From the NCBI RefSeq assembly GCF_005484805.1, contig NZ_CP039432.1:4340001-4404000 (forward strand): 64,000 bases of DNA. The letters run 5' to 3'. The stretch is from Rhodococcus sp. SGAir0479. Lineage in GTDB: Bacteria; Actinomycetota; Actinomycetes; Mycobacteriales; Mycobacteriaceae. A program made the translations under genes and the position numbers. Below the pieces are notes generated by a model, which saw only the letters and a program-made list of their open reading frames with translations, was not told the DNA's origin and searched no databases. Every line of letters begins with the position of its first letter. Positions within the stretch are counted from its first letter, which is position 1. This document shows positions 13,789 to 21,716 of this stretch, piece by piece.

Positions 13789-14478
13789 GTGCCGGTGAAG
13801 AAGTGGTGGATCGTCGGCGGTGTGGTGGTCGTTGTGGTGCTCGCCGTGCTGGTGGGCCCCTGGGTGTACGGCAAGTTCATCGCCGAGGACGACGCCCCGG
13901 CCGCGTCCGTCTCCACCGAGGGTGCGCAGGCCGCAACCGGGTCCGTCGACGGGCAGTGGGTCGTCACAACAGGTTCGGGTGCCAACGAGACGGCCGCCGG
14001 GTACACGGTGTCCGAGATCCTCAACGGCGCACGGGTGACCGTCGTCGGGACCACCGGGCAGGTCAGCGGCGCGGTCAGTATCTCGGAACGGAAGATGACC
14101 GCGGCCGAGGTCGTGGTGCAGGTCGCCGACATCGCCACCGACAACTCGCGCCGCGACAACCAGTTCCGCGGCAACGTCATGGACGCCGCCGCGTTCCCCA
14201 CGGCGACCTTCACCCTCGACGCCCCGGTCGACCTGGCGTCGCTGCCCACCGACGGCACGCCCGCGACCGTGCGGGCGACGGGCGCGCTGACCCTCAAGGG
14301 CCAGTCCCGGCCGGTGAGCGTGGACGTGAAGGTGCTGCACTCCGGCGACACGCTGATCGCGTCCGGCAGCGTCCCCGTCACCTGGTCCGACTACGGGCTC
14401 ACGCCGCCGTCACTGGGATTCGTGACCGTCGACGGCAACGGCACGGTCGACTTCCTGGTGAGTCTGACGCGCGCCTGA
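13789..14478 (+). CDS. YceI family lipid-binding protein, membrane-anchored
   Basis: The 229-residue protein has an N-terminal membrane anchor (WWIVGGVVVVVVLAVLVGPWV) and then a YceI beta-barrel domain: DGQWVVTTGSGANETAAGYTV, SERKMTAAEVVVQVADIATD, RRDNQFRGNVMDAAAFPTATF, and the closing VTWSDYGLTPPSLGFVTVDG. YceI proteins are extracytoplasmic lipocalin-like barrels that bind polyisoprenoid-type lipids. The start is taken as GTG 13789; GTG 13795 is equally possible, and neither has a good ribosome-binding site. Its 3' end overlaps the convergent hydroxylase gene by 69 bp. Confidence 0.9.
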   Translation: MPVKKWWIVGGVVVVVVLAVLVGPWVYGKFIAEDDAPAASVSTEGAQAATGSVDGQWVVTTGSGANETAAGYTVSEILNGARVTVVGTTGQVSGAVSISERKMTAAEVVVQVADIATDNSRRDNQFRGNVMDAAAFPTATFTLDAPVDLASLPTDGTPATVRATGALTLKGQSRPVSVDVKVLHSGDTLIASGSVPVTWSDYGLTPPSLGFVTVDGNGTVDFLVSLTRA

Positions 14479-15372
14479 CGGGGCCCATCCGGGCGGACCG
14501 AACACGTAGCCGAGGCGGTCGTGCCAGCCGGTCGCGGCGCGGACGTCGCGTCCGATGGCGGCGTACTCGTGCGTCTGCAGCTTCCAGATGTCGTAGGTGC
14601 CCACCGGCTTCGTCAAACCGTAGGTCGGACGCCGGGTCTCGGCCCGGAACGTGCCGAACAGCCGGTCCCACACGATGAGGATGCCGCCGTAGTTGCGGTC
14701 CAGGTACTCGGGATCGCACCCGTGATGGACCCGGTGGTGCGACGGAGTGTTGAAGACGAACTCGACGGGGCGCGGCAGTGTGCCGACTCGCTCGGTGTGG
14801 ACGAAGAACTGGTAGACCAGGCTCACCGAGAACCCGACGAACACCATCCACGGGGGAATGCCGATCAGCGGCAGCGGGATCCACATGAGGATCTCGCCGC
14901 TGTTGTTCCACTTCTGGCGCAGCGCGGTGGCGAAGTTGAAGTACTCGCTCGAGTGATGCGCCTGGTGCGTCGCCCAGATCAGCCGGACCCGATGCGCCAT
15001 CCGGTGGTACAGGTAGTACAGCAGATCGATGCCCAGCAGCAGGATCACCCACGTGTACCAGGCGCCCGGCGGCAGGTGCCACGGGGCGAGGTACACCCAG
15101 ATCGCGGAGTAGCCGATCAGCGCGACGAACTTCCAGAACGCGGTGGTCGCGATCGACACCAGCCCCATCGAGATCGACGCCCGCGCGTCCCGGAACTCGT
15201 ATCCGGCCGACGGCGGGTACGCGCGACCGTCGCGGATCTCCGCCTCCTCGAGCGTGCGCGCGGCGAACCACTCGAGTCCCAGGAACACGACGAACGCCGG
15301 TATCGCCAATGCGACCGGATCACCCAGCGGTTCGAGCAGCGATCCCCACGCTGTCGACAGGGTCTCCCACAT
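14410..15372 (-). CDS. Sterol desaturase/fatty acid hydroxylase family membrane protein
   Basis: The 320-residue protein has four to five membrane helices and the eight-histidine di-iron motifs of the family: HRMAH, HQAHHSSEYFNF, and HHRVHHGCDPEYLDRNYGG. It probably hydroxylates or desaturates a lipid in the cytoplasmic membrane; the substrate is unknown. ATG at 15370-15372 follows GGAGGAGA. Its last 23 codons overlap the end of the convergent yceI gene; the C-terminal tail there is charged and not conserved in type, so the stop may have drifted into the neighbour. Confidence 0.92.
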   Translation of the reverse strand: MWETLSTAWGSLLEPLGDPVALAIPAFVVFLGLEWFAARTLEEAEIRDGRAYPPSAGYEFRDARASISMGLVSIATTAFWKFVALIGYSAIWVYLAPWHLPPGAWYTWVILLLGIDLLYYLYHRMAHRVRLIWATHQAHHSSEYFNFATALRQKWNNSGEILMWIPLPLIGIPPWMVFVGFSVSLVYQFFVHTERVGTLPRPVEFVFNTPSHHRVHHGCDPEYLDRNYGGILIVWDRLFGTFRAETRRPTYGLTKPVGTYDIWKLQTHEYAAIGRDVRAATGWHDRLGYVFGPPGWAPSGARQTHQEVDRAVAVDGHESQ

Positions 15373-15516
15373 GTCTCCTCCGAGCCTTCCCACCCTGGGG
15401 CGTCCGTGCGCGCACCCGCCTGGAAATCTACCCGGTGCGGTGACGTGGGTCACCGTCCGTCGTGCGGTCGGTAACGTCGGCGACCGGAACGTTGACCGAA
15501 TCGGCGAGGGAGTGGC

Positions 15517-15972
15517 ATGCACATCACGGCGCGGGTCGATTGCGCGGTGCGTGCCCTCGTCGAGCTGGCGGCCGCCGAACCGGCGTTGGTCAAGGGCGAT
15601 GCGTTGGCGGGCGCGCAGGCGCTCCCCGGCAAGTTCCTCGAGGCCGTGCTCGCCGACCTGCGCCGCGGCGGGCTCGTGAGCAGCCGGCGCGGACCGGACG
15701 GGGGATATCGGCTCACCCGTCCGGCCGACGAGATCACCGTCGCCGACGTCATCCGCACCGTGGAGGGCCCGCTGGCGTCGGTGCGCGGGGAGCGGCCCGA
15801 GGACGTCACCTACGAGGGGGCCGCCGAGTCGCTGCAGCGGGTGTGGATCGCGGTCCGCGTCAACCTGCGCGCGGTGCTGGAAGGGGTCACCGTCGCCGAC
15901 ATCGCCGCCGGCGCGCTGCCGTCCTTCGTCGACGACCTCACCGCCGACCCCGGGGCGTGGCGGCGCCGCTAG
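15517..15972 (+). CDS. Rrf2 family transcriptional regulator
   Basis: The 151-residue protein has the Rrf2 winged helix: MHITARVDCAVRALVELAA, LPGKFLEAVLADLRRGGLV, SSRRGPDGGYRLTRPADEIT, then VADVIRTVEGPLASVRG. The three clustered cysteines that hold an iron-sulfur cluster in IscR, NsrR and RsrR are absent (only Cys9 is present), so it probably does not sense redox through a cluster; the signal is unknown. It is divergent from the hydroxylase gene (144 bp between starts) and may control it. It overlaps the convergent methyltransferase gene by four bases. Confidence 0.9.
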   Translation: MHITARVDCAVRALVELAAAEPALVKGDALAGAQALPGKFLEAVLADLRRGGLVSSRRGPDGGYRLTRPADEITVADVIRTVEGPLASVRGERPEDVTYEGAAESLQRVWIAVRVNLRAVLEGVTVADIAAGALPSFVDDLTADPGAWRRR

Positions 15973-16733
15973 CGGTGCACCTCGAGTTCGGCGCGCATCT
16001 GGGTGAAGTGCAACAGCCCCGGCGTGCCCGAGATCTCCTCGTACGCGCGGACCCACTCGTCGAGGAACCGGGGCCGGTCCGCGGCGGCGAGGCGGTCGGT
16101 CCAGGCACCGGCGCCGTTGCCGCACCACGCGGCGAACGCCTCGTGCGTGCCGAAGTCCCACGTCAGGTCCTCGACGGACAGCCCGGTGACGCGCAGACCG
16201 GCCGACGACGCGAGCGCGGGGTACTCGTCGGGATCCACGTGGACGAACGGGGGAGTGAACCCGGTGAACCGGTCGAGCCACCGCACCGACCCGGCCACTT
16301 CCATCGCCACCGTCTCCAGGCTCGGGCGGTCACCGGCGCACACCACCTGGACGAGCGCCCGTGCGCCGGGGCGGGCCGCGGCCGCGATCGAGCCGAGGGC
16401 CCGCTGCTGCTCGCGCACCCAGTGCAGCGCGTTGAACGAGACCACCACGTCGAACTCGGCCCGGAACGGCAGATCGCGGGCGTCGGCCAGGACGAACTGC
16501 ACGTGGTCGTCGGCCGCGGCGGCCTGCGCGATCATCCGCGGTGACGCGTCCACGCCCACCGCGCGGCCCCGCGGAAGCTGCGCGGCCAGGAGGCGGGTGA
16601 CGAATCCGTCGCCGCAGCCGACGTCGAGGAGGTGCTCGTCCGGTCGCAGCACGAGGCCGTCGAGCGCCCGGGTCGCCATCGTGCGCTGCAGATCGCTGGT
16701 CCGCGAATATCGTGCGCCGTCCCAATCGGGCAT
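15969..16733 (-). CDS. SAM-dependent methyltransferase (trans-aconitate methyltransferase-like)
   Basis: The 254-residue class I methyltransferase has motif I LLDVGCGDGFVTRLLA, an acidic post-I residue in AVGVDASPRM, VLADARDLPF (motif II) and FDVVVSFNALHWV (motif IV). FNALHWV and the overall length recall trans-aconitate 2-methyltransferase (Tam), but the substrate cannot be proved from sequence. The start used is ATG 16731-16733 (MPDWDGARYS), which fits family starts; an upstream ATG at 16790 is less likely. It is monocistronic and its stop overlaps the Rrf2 stop on the other strand. Confidence 0.85.
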   Translation of the reverse strand: MPDWDGARYSRTSDLQRTMATRALDGLVLRPDEHLLDVGCGDGFVTRLLAAQLPRGRAVGVDASPRMIAQAAAADDHVQFVLADARDLPFRAEFDVVVSFNALHWVREQQRALGSIAAAARPGARALVQVVCAGDRPSLETVAMEVAGSVRWLDRFTGFTPPFVHVDPDEYPALASSAGLRVTGLSVEDLTWDFGTHEAFAAWCGNGAGAWTDRLAAADRPRFLDEWVRAYEEISGTPGLLHFTQMRAELEVHR

Positions 16734-16849
16734 CGTCACCGCCGTTCGCCGTCGCGCGGGTGTGGAATCAGCGTAGGCAGGGGCGCGCAAGTGTGAGGCC
16801 GATCACCGATCTCGCGGAAATGTGCTGGAAGACACAAAAGTGCGCTCGC

Positions 16850-16863
16850 CTGCAACATTGCAG
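16850..16863. promoter_or_regulatory. Palindromic operator of the TetR regulator
   Basis: CTGCAA-CA-TTGCAG is a perfect 6-bp inverted repeat 29 bp before the TetR start, and a further half-site CTGCAA lies at 16868-16873. The placement fits autoregulation by the TetR protein and control of the following MMPL transporter. Confidence 0.7.
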
Positions 16864-16892
16864 AGGTCTGCAAATTCGGTACTTTCGAAGGG

Positions 16893-17486
16893 GTGGAACT
16901 CGGACTCCGGGATCGGAAGAAGGCGGCGACGCGCGTCGCGCTCAGCGAGGCGGCTGCCCGTCTGGCCATGGAGCGTGGGATCGAACTGGTCACTGCCGAC
17001 ATGATCGCGTCGGAGGCCGGGGTGTCCGTCCGCACGTTCCACAACTACTTCTCCTGCAAGGAGGAGGCCGTCCTGCACCACTTCGAGGCGGAGGTCCTCG
17101 AATGGGCGCAGTGGCTACGCGAGCGTCCCGCCGACGAACCGATTCTCGATTCGCTCGAACACATCGTGCTGCGGGCGCTCATCGAATCCGATGCCCAGCT
17201 CGAGGAGATGAAGGCGCTGGCCGATCTCATCGACTCGAGTCCCACGTTGCTCGCCAAGAAGATGGAGATGCACGTGCGGCTCACTCCGATGCTCGACGAG
17301 GTCATCGCCGAGCGTACGGGCGCCTCGGGCCTGTATCCGAGCCTGCTGCAGACGGTGGTCGGTGCTGCCGTCAAGGCGTCGCTCGACCTGTGGATGAGCG
17401 GGCGATCGACGGCCGCGAGTGCCGAGCACCTCATCCGTGAGGCGTTCGATCACCTGCGGTCGGGCCTCGCCGTTCCCGCACGCTAG
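16893..17486 (+). CDS. TetR family transcriptional regulator
   Basis: The 197-residue protein has a TetR N-terminal HTH (RVALSEAAARLAMERGIELV, then IASEAGVSVRTFHNYFSCKE with the recognition helix) and a helical ligand domain of usual length. The start is GTG 16893 just after GAAGGGG. It lies 36 bp upstream of the MMPL gene on the same strand, so it most likely regulates that exporter and itself through the palindrome at 16850-16863. The ligand is unknown. Confidence 0.9.
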   Translation: MELGLRDRKKAATRVALSEAAARLAMERGIELVTADMIASEAGVSVRTFHNYFSCKEEAVLHHFEAEVLEWAQWLRERPADEPILDSLEHIVLRALIESDAQLEEMKALADLIDSSPTLLAKKMEMHVRLTPMLDEVIAERTGASGLYPSLLQTVVGAAVKASLDLWMSGRSTAASAEHLIREAFDHLRSGLAVPAR

Positions 17487-17522
17487 ACCGCCAGACCCCA
17501 CCCGATCACGAAGGAGCCGCAC

Positions 17523-19871
17523 ATGGCGACCTATCTCTACCGGATCGGCCGCTTCGCCTATCGGCGAAAAGGCACGGTCCTGTCCATTTGGCTGGCCATC
17601 CTCGTTCTGATGGGTGTCGGCGCGGCCACGCTGTCGGGCCCGACGAACGACTCGTTCTCGATCCCCGGCACCCCCGCGCAGAAGGCCCAGGACCTCATGG
17701 CCGAGCGGTTCCCTGCGTCGGCCAAGGACCCGTTCAACTCCATCTCCGCCCGGTACGTCTTCGCCGCGCCCGACGGGCAGACGCTCGACACCCCGGAGAA
17801 CCAGGCCGCGATGGACGCCACCCTCGCGAAGGTGCGCGGCATCGAGCTCGTCGACGCGGCCGCCAAGGTCGATCCGGCGACCGCGCCGCCCGCGGAGGCG
17901 CAGGGCGCGCTGGTCAACCCCGTCGTCGCCGATGCGCAGCTGACCGCGATGGTCACCGCGCAGGCCGAGCAGTCCGGCAAGCCCGTCGACCAGGCGCTCG
18001 CGGACGCTCGGGCGCTGTCCCCGCTGAGCCCCGACAAGACCGTGGGCTACGTGGAGGTGCCCTTCAGCGGTGACTTCAAGGACGTCACCACCGAGCTGAC
18101 AAACCAGATCGACGCGGCCGCCCAGGCGGCCCGCGACGCGGGACTGACCGTCAAGCTCAGCGGCAGCGCCGCGCAGGAGCCCGAGATGCCGGGCGGCTCC
18201 GCGGAGTTGATCGGCCTGGCGGTCGCGGCCATCGTGCTGTTGCTGACGTTCGGTTCGCTGGTCGCCGCGGGTCTGCCGCTGATCGCCGCGATCATCGGTG
18301 TCGGCATCGGCAGCCTCGGCATCACCGTCGCCACCGGCTTCACCGAACTCGGGTCGATGACCCCGACGCTGGCCGTCATGATCGGTCTGGCGGTCGCCAT
18401 CGACTACTCGCTGTTCATCGTCTCGCGCTTCAAGCACGAGGTCAGCGTCAGCGGAAACCGTGAGGAGGCTGCGGGCCGCGCCGTGGGTACCGCCGGCTCG
18501 GCGGTCGTGTTCGCCGGCCTGACGGTGATCATCGCGCTGGTCGCGCTCCGCGTCGTCGGAATCAAGTTCCTGAGCGACATGGGCCTGGCGGCCGCGTTCG
18601 CGGTGCTCATCGCGGTCCTCGTCGCGCTGACCTTCCTGCCGGCGTTCCTCGGCCTGCTCGGACGCAAGGCGTTCGCCGGCAAGGTCCCGTTCGTCAAGGC
18701 GCCGGACCCGGAGGCCGAGGACGCCGTCCCCGGCCCGGCCACCCGGTACGCACGTTGGGTGGGCCGCAAGCCCGCCGTCCCGCTGATCGTCGGCATCGTG
18801 CTGCTCGGTGTGCTGGCCATCCCGGCGGTGGGCCTCAAGCTGGCCCTGCCGAGCGAGAGCACCGGCGATCCCGCCACCAGTTCCCGGCAGGCGTACGACC
18901 TGGTGTCGGACGCGTTCGGTCCCGGCCGCAACGCGCCGCTGCTCGTCGTCGTCGACGCCAAGGACGCCACCGTGCCCGCCGAGGAAGCGGTCGGCCAGGT
19001 GCTCCGGACGATCTCCGAGCAGGACGACGTCGTCAACGCGCAGGTCATGGCGCTCAACCCGGCCGGGGACACCGCCCAGATCCTGGTGACCCCGGGCAGC
19101 TCGCCCACTGATCAGAAGACGATCGACCTCATGCAGTCCATTCGCGACGGCGAGGGGGCGCTGCACGACCGGATCGGCGTCAACTACGGCGTCACCGGAC
19201 AGACGGCACTCGAGACCGACGTCTCCGACCGACTGCAGGACGCGCTGGTCCCGTACCTGGTCATCGTGGTCGGGCTCGCCTTCATCCTGCTGATGCTGGT
19301 GTTCCGGTCGATCCTGGTGCCGCTCACCGCCGCCCTGGGCTTCCTGCTCAGCGTCGCCGCGACGTTCGGTGCGACCGTCGCGATCTTCCAGGAGGGTTGG
19401 GGCGGGATCGTCGCCAACCCGCAGCCGCTGGTGAGCTTCATGCCGATCTTCCTGATCGGTGTGGTGTTCGGCCTGGCGATGGACTACCAGGTGTTCCTGG
19501 TGACCCGCATGCGCGAGGAATACGTGCACGGCGCATCGGCCAAGGAAGCGATGACCATCGGGTTCAGCCACGGCGCCCGGGTGGTGACTGCGGCCGCACT
19601 CATCATGATCTCGGTGTTCGGTGCGTTCATCCTCGAGGACAACGCGTTCATCAAGTCGATCGGCTTCGCGCTCGCGGCGGCGGTCTTCTTCGACGCCTTC
19701 ATCGTCCGCATGGTGATCATCCCGTCCGTCATGGCGCTCCTGGGTGACAGGGCGTGGTGGCTGCCCAAGTGGCTCGACAAGCTGCTGCCCAACGTCGACA
19801 TCGAAGGCGAGAAACTGGCCCGCGCGCTGCCGCGCCAGGATCGCGACCGGGAAGACGCGCCGGTGTCGTGA
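17523..19871 (+). CDS. MMPL family RND-type exporter
   Basis: The 782-residue protein has two repeated halves, each with one membrane helix, an extracytoplasmic loop domain and a bundle of five to six helices. The first half contains GLAVAIDYSLFIVSRFKHE and the second FGLAMDYQVFLVTRMREEYV; these GxxxDY motifs carry the proton-relay residues of MmpL proteins. MMPL proteins export lipids or drugs using the proton gradient. This shorter type (~780 residues) without a long C-terminal domain is closer to YdfJ-like members than to MmpL3. GAAGGAG precedes the ATG. A hairpin terminator follows, so the operon is TetR plus this gene. Confidence 0.93.
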   Translation: MATYLYRIGRFAYRRKGTVLSIWLAILVLMGVGAATLSGPTNDSFSIPGTPAQKAQDLMAERFPASAKDPFNSISARYVFAAPDGQTLDTPENQAAMDATLAKVRGIELVDAAAKVDPATAPPAEAQGALVNPVVADAQLTAMVTAQAEQSGKPVDQALADARALSPLSPDKTVGYVEVPFSGDFKDVTTELTNQIDAAAQAARDAGLTVKLSGSAAQEPEMPGGSAELIGLAVAAIVLLLTFGSLVAAGLPLIAAIIGVGIGSLGITVATGFTELGSMTPTLAVMIGLAVAIDYSLFIVSRFKHEVSVSGNREEAAGRAVGTAGSAVVFAGLTVIIALVALRVVGIKFLSDMGLAAAFAVLIAVLVALTFLPAFLGLLGRKAFAGKVPFVKAPDPEAEDAVPGPATRYARWVGRKPAVPLIVGIVLLGVLAIPAVGLKLALPSESTGDPATSSRQAYDLVSDAFGPGRNAPLLVVVDAKDATVPAEEAVGQVLRTISEQDDVVNAQVMALNPAGDTAQILVTPGSSPTDQKTIDLMQSIRDGEGALHDRIGVNYGVTGQTALETDVSDRLQDALVPYLVIVVGLAFILLMLVFRSILVPLTAALGFLLSVAATFGATVAIFQEGWGGIVANPQPLVSFMPIFLIGVVFGLAMDYQVFLVTRMREEYVHGASAKEAMTIGFSHGARVVTAAALIMISVFGAFILEDNAFIKSIGFALAAAVFFDAFIVRMVIIPSVMALLGDRAWWLPKWLDKLLPNVDIEGEKLARALPRQDRDREDAPVS

Positions 19872-19905
19872 CACCGGTGTGGACGACACTGTGAACATTC
19901 AATGG

Positions 19906-19952
19906 AAAAGGAGTGGTCGAGCCCGAACTCGAGGGCTCGACCGCTCCTTTTT
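19906..19952 (+). terminator. Rho-independent terminator of the TetR/MMPL operon
   Basis: AAAAGGAGTGGTCGAGCCC pairs with GGGCTCGACCGCTCCTTTT around an eight-base loop with one T/C mismatch, ending in a T run. It starts 34 bp after the MMPL stop. Confidence 0.93.
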
Positions 19953-19982
19953 CGCTCCTCGGATTGGTAACCTTCGCAAACC

Positions 19983-21716
19983 ATGCTGATCAGACTCCTC
20001 GGCACCTACCTGGGGCCATACAAGCGTCATCTCGCCGGCGTCGTCTTCCTCCAACTCGTCGCTACCGGCGCCGCGCTGTATCTCCCCAGCGTCAACGCCG
20101 ACCTGATCGACAACGGAGTGGCCACCGGTGACACCGGCTACATCATGTCGGCGGGCGGCAAGATGCTGCTCGTGACGCTGGTGCAGATCATCTGCTCCGT
20201 CGGTTCGGTGTTCTTCGGCGCCCGTGCCGCAATGGGATTCGGCCGCGACGTGCGCGCCGCGGTGGTCGGCCGGGCCCGGTCGTTCTCGTCCCGCGAGTTC
20301 GGCCGCTTCGGGGCGCCGTCGCTGATCACCCGCAGCACCAACGACGTTCAGCAGGTGCAGATGATGGTGGTGCTGAGCGCCACGATCCTGGTGATGGCCC
20401 CCATCATGTGCATCGGCGGCATCATCATGGCGATCCGTGAGGATGCCGGGCTGTCGTGGATCCTCGCGGTGAGCGTCCCGCTGCTCGCGCTCACCATGAT
20501 CGTGATGATCGGCAAGCTGGTGCCGGCGTTCCGGACCATGCAGACCCGTATCGACGCGGTGAACCGGGTGCTGCGCGAGCAGATCACCGGCATCCGCGTC
20601 GTCCGCGCCTTCGTCCGGGAGCGCTCGGAGGCGGAGCGTTTCGATGCCGCCAACGGGGCGCTGACCGACACCGCCTTGCGGGTCGGCCGCACGACGGCGC
20701 TGATGATCCCGGCCGTGATGATGATCGCGAACGTCACCAGCGTGGCGGTGATCTGGTTCGGCGGCCACGAGATCGACAACGGCAGCATGGGGGTCGGCTC
20801 GCTGACCGCGATGCTCAGCTACATCATGCAGATCCTCATGGCCGTGATGATGGCGTCGATGATCGCGATGCTGGCCCCGCGTGCCGCGGTGTGTGCCGAG
20901 CGCATCACCGAGGTGCTCGACACCGAGCCGTCGGTGCTGGCGCCGGCGTCGCCGGTGACCACCATGGATCGGCCCGCGCACGTCGAGCTGCGGGACGCCG
21001 AGTTCAAGTACCCGGGCGCCGACGAGCCGGTGCTGCGCGGCATCAGCTTCACCGCCGAGCCGGGCAAGACCACCGCGATCATCGGAGCCACCGGCTCGGG
21101 CAAGACCACGCTGCTGGGTCTCATCCCGCGGCTCATCGACGTCACGTCCGGCGCGGTGACCGTGTCCGGCACCGACGTCCGCGAGCTGGATCCGGAGCTG
21201 CTGCGGTCGCGCATCGGCTTGGTGCCACAGAAGGCGTTCCTCTTCTCGGGCACCGTCGCCAGCAACCTGCGGTACGGCAAGGCGGACGCCACCGACGAGG
21301 AACTGTGGCGCGCGCTCGAGATCGCGCAGGCCGCCGACTTCGTGCGCGCGATGCCCGAGGGACTCGACACCCCGATCTCCCAGGGCGGTACCACCGTCTC
21401 CGGCGGTCAGCGGCAGCGTCTCGCGATCGCGCGGGCCCTGGTCCGGCGTCCGTCCGTCTACCTGTTCGACGATTCCTTCTCGGCGCTCGACCTCACCACC
21501 GACGCCCGGCTGCGTGCGGCGCTCCGACCCGAAACCGAGGATGCCAGCGTGATCATCGTGGCCCAGCGCGTGTCGACGATCGCCGACGCCGACCAGATCG
21601 TGGTCCTCGAGGAGGGCGCGGCCGTCGGCATCGGCACGCACGAGCAACTGCTCGAGACGTGCGCGACGTACGTCGAGATCGTCGAGTCCCAGCGCTCGGT
21701 CCAGGAGGCGCTGTGA
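19983..21716 (+). CDS. ABC exporter half-transporter, subunit 1 (degenerate catalytic site)
   Basis: The 577-residue protein is a fused six-helix permease and ATPase. Walker A GATGSGKT is near residue 368 and the signature VSGGQRQR near 472. The Walker B end reads LFDDSFSALD, so the usual catalytic Glu is Asp. Together with the altered signature of the next gene this is the pattern of heterodimeric exporters with one degenerate ATP site. ATG at 19983 closely follows a TGGTAACCT -10-like element, so the transcript may be nearly leaderless. Substrate is unknown; multidrug or lipid export is usual for the type. Confidence 0.93.
   Translation: MLIRLLGTYLGPYKRHLAGVVFLQLVATGAALYLPSVNADLIDNGVATGDTGYIMSAGGKMLLVTLVQIICSVGSVFFGARAAMGFGRDVRAAVVGRARSFSSREFGRFGAPSLITRSTNDVQQVQMMVVLSATILVMAPIMCIGGIIMAIREDAGLSWILAVSVPLLALTMIVMIGKLVPAFRTMQTRIDAVNRVLREQITGIRVVRAFVRERSEAERFDAANGALTDTALRVGRTTALMIPAVMMIANVTSVAVIWFGGHEIDNGSMGVGSLTAMLSYIMQILMAVMMASMIAMLAPRAAVCAERITEVLDTEPSVLAPASPVTTMDRPAHVELRDAEFKYPGADEPVLRGISFTAEPGKTTAIIGATGSGKTTLLGLIPRLIDVTSGAVTVSGTDVRELDPELLRSRIGLVPQKAFLFSGTVASNLRYGKADATDEELWRALEIAQAADFVRAMPEGLDTPISQGGTTVSGGQRQRLAIARALVRRPSVYLFDDSFSALDLTTDARLRAALRPETEDASVIIVAQRVSTIADADQIVVLEEGAAVGIGTHEQLLETCATYVEIVESQRSVQEAL

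Noticed and set aside
17115-19898. A 927-codon open frame on the minus strand opposite the MMPL gene
   Set aside because: It is a codon-bias shadow: rich in Arg, Asp, Gly and His, without domains or ribosome-binding site, fully inside a clear MMPL gene on the other strand.
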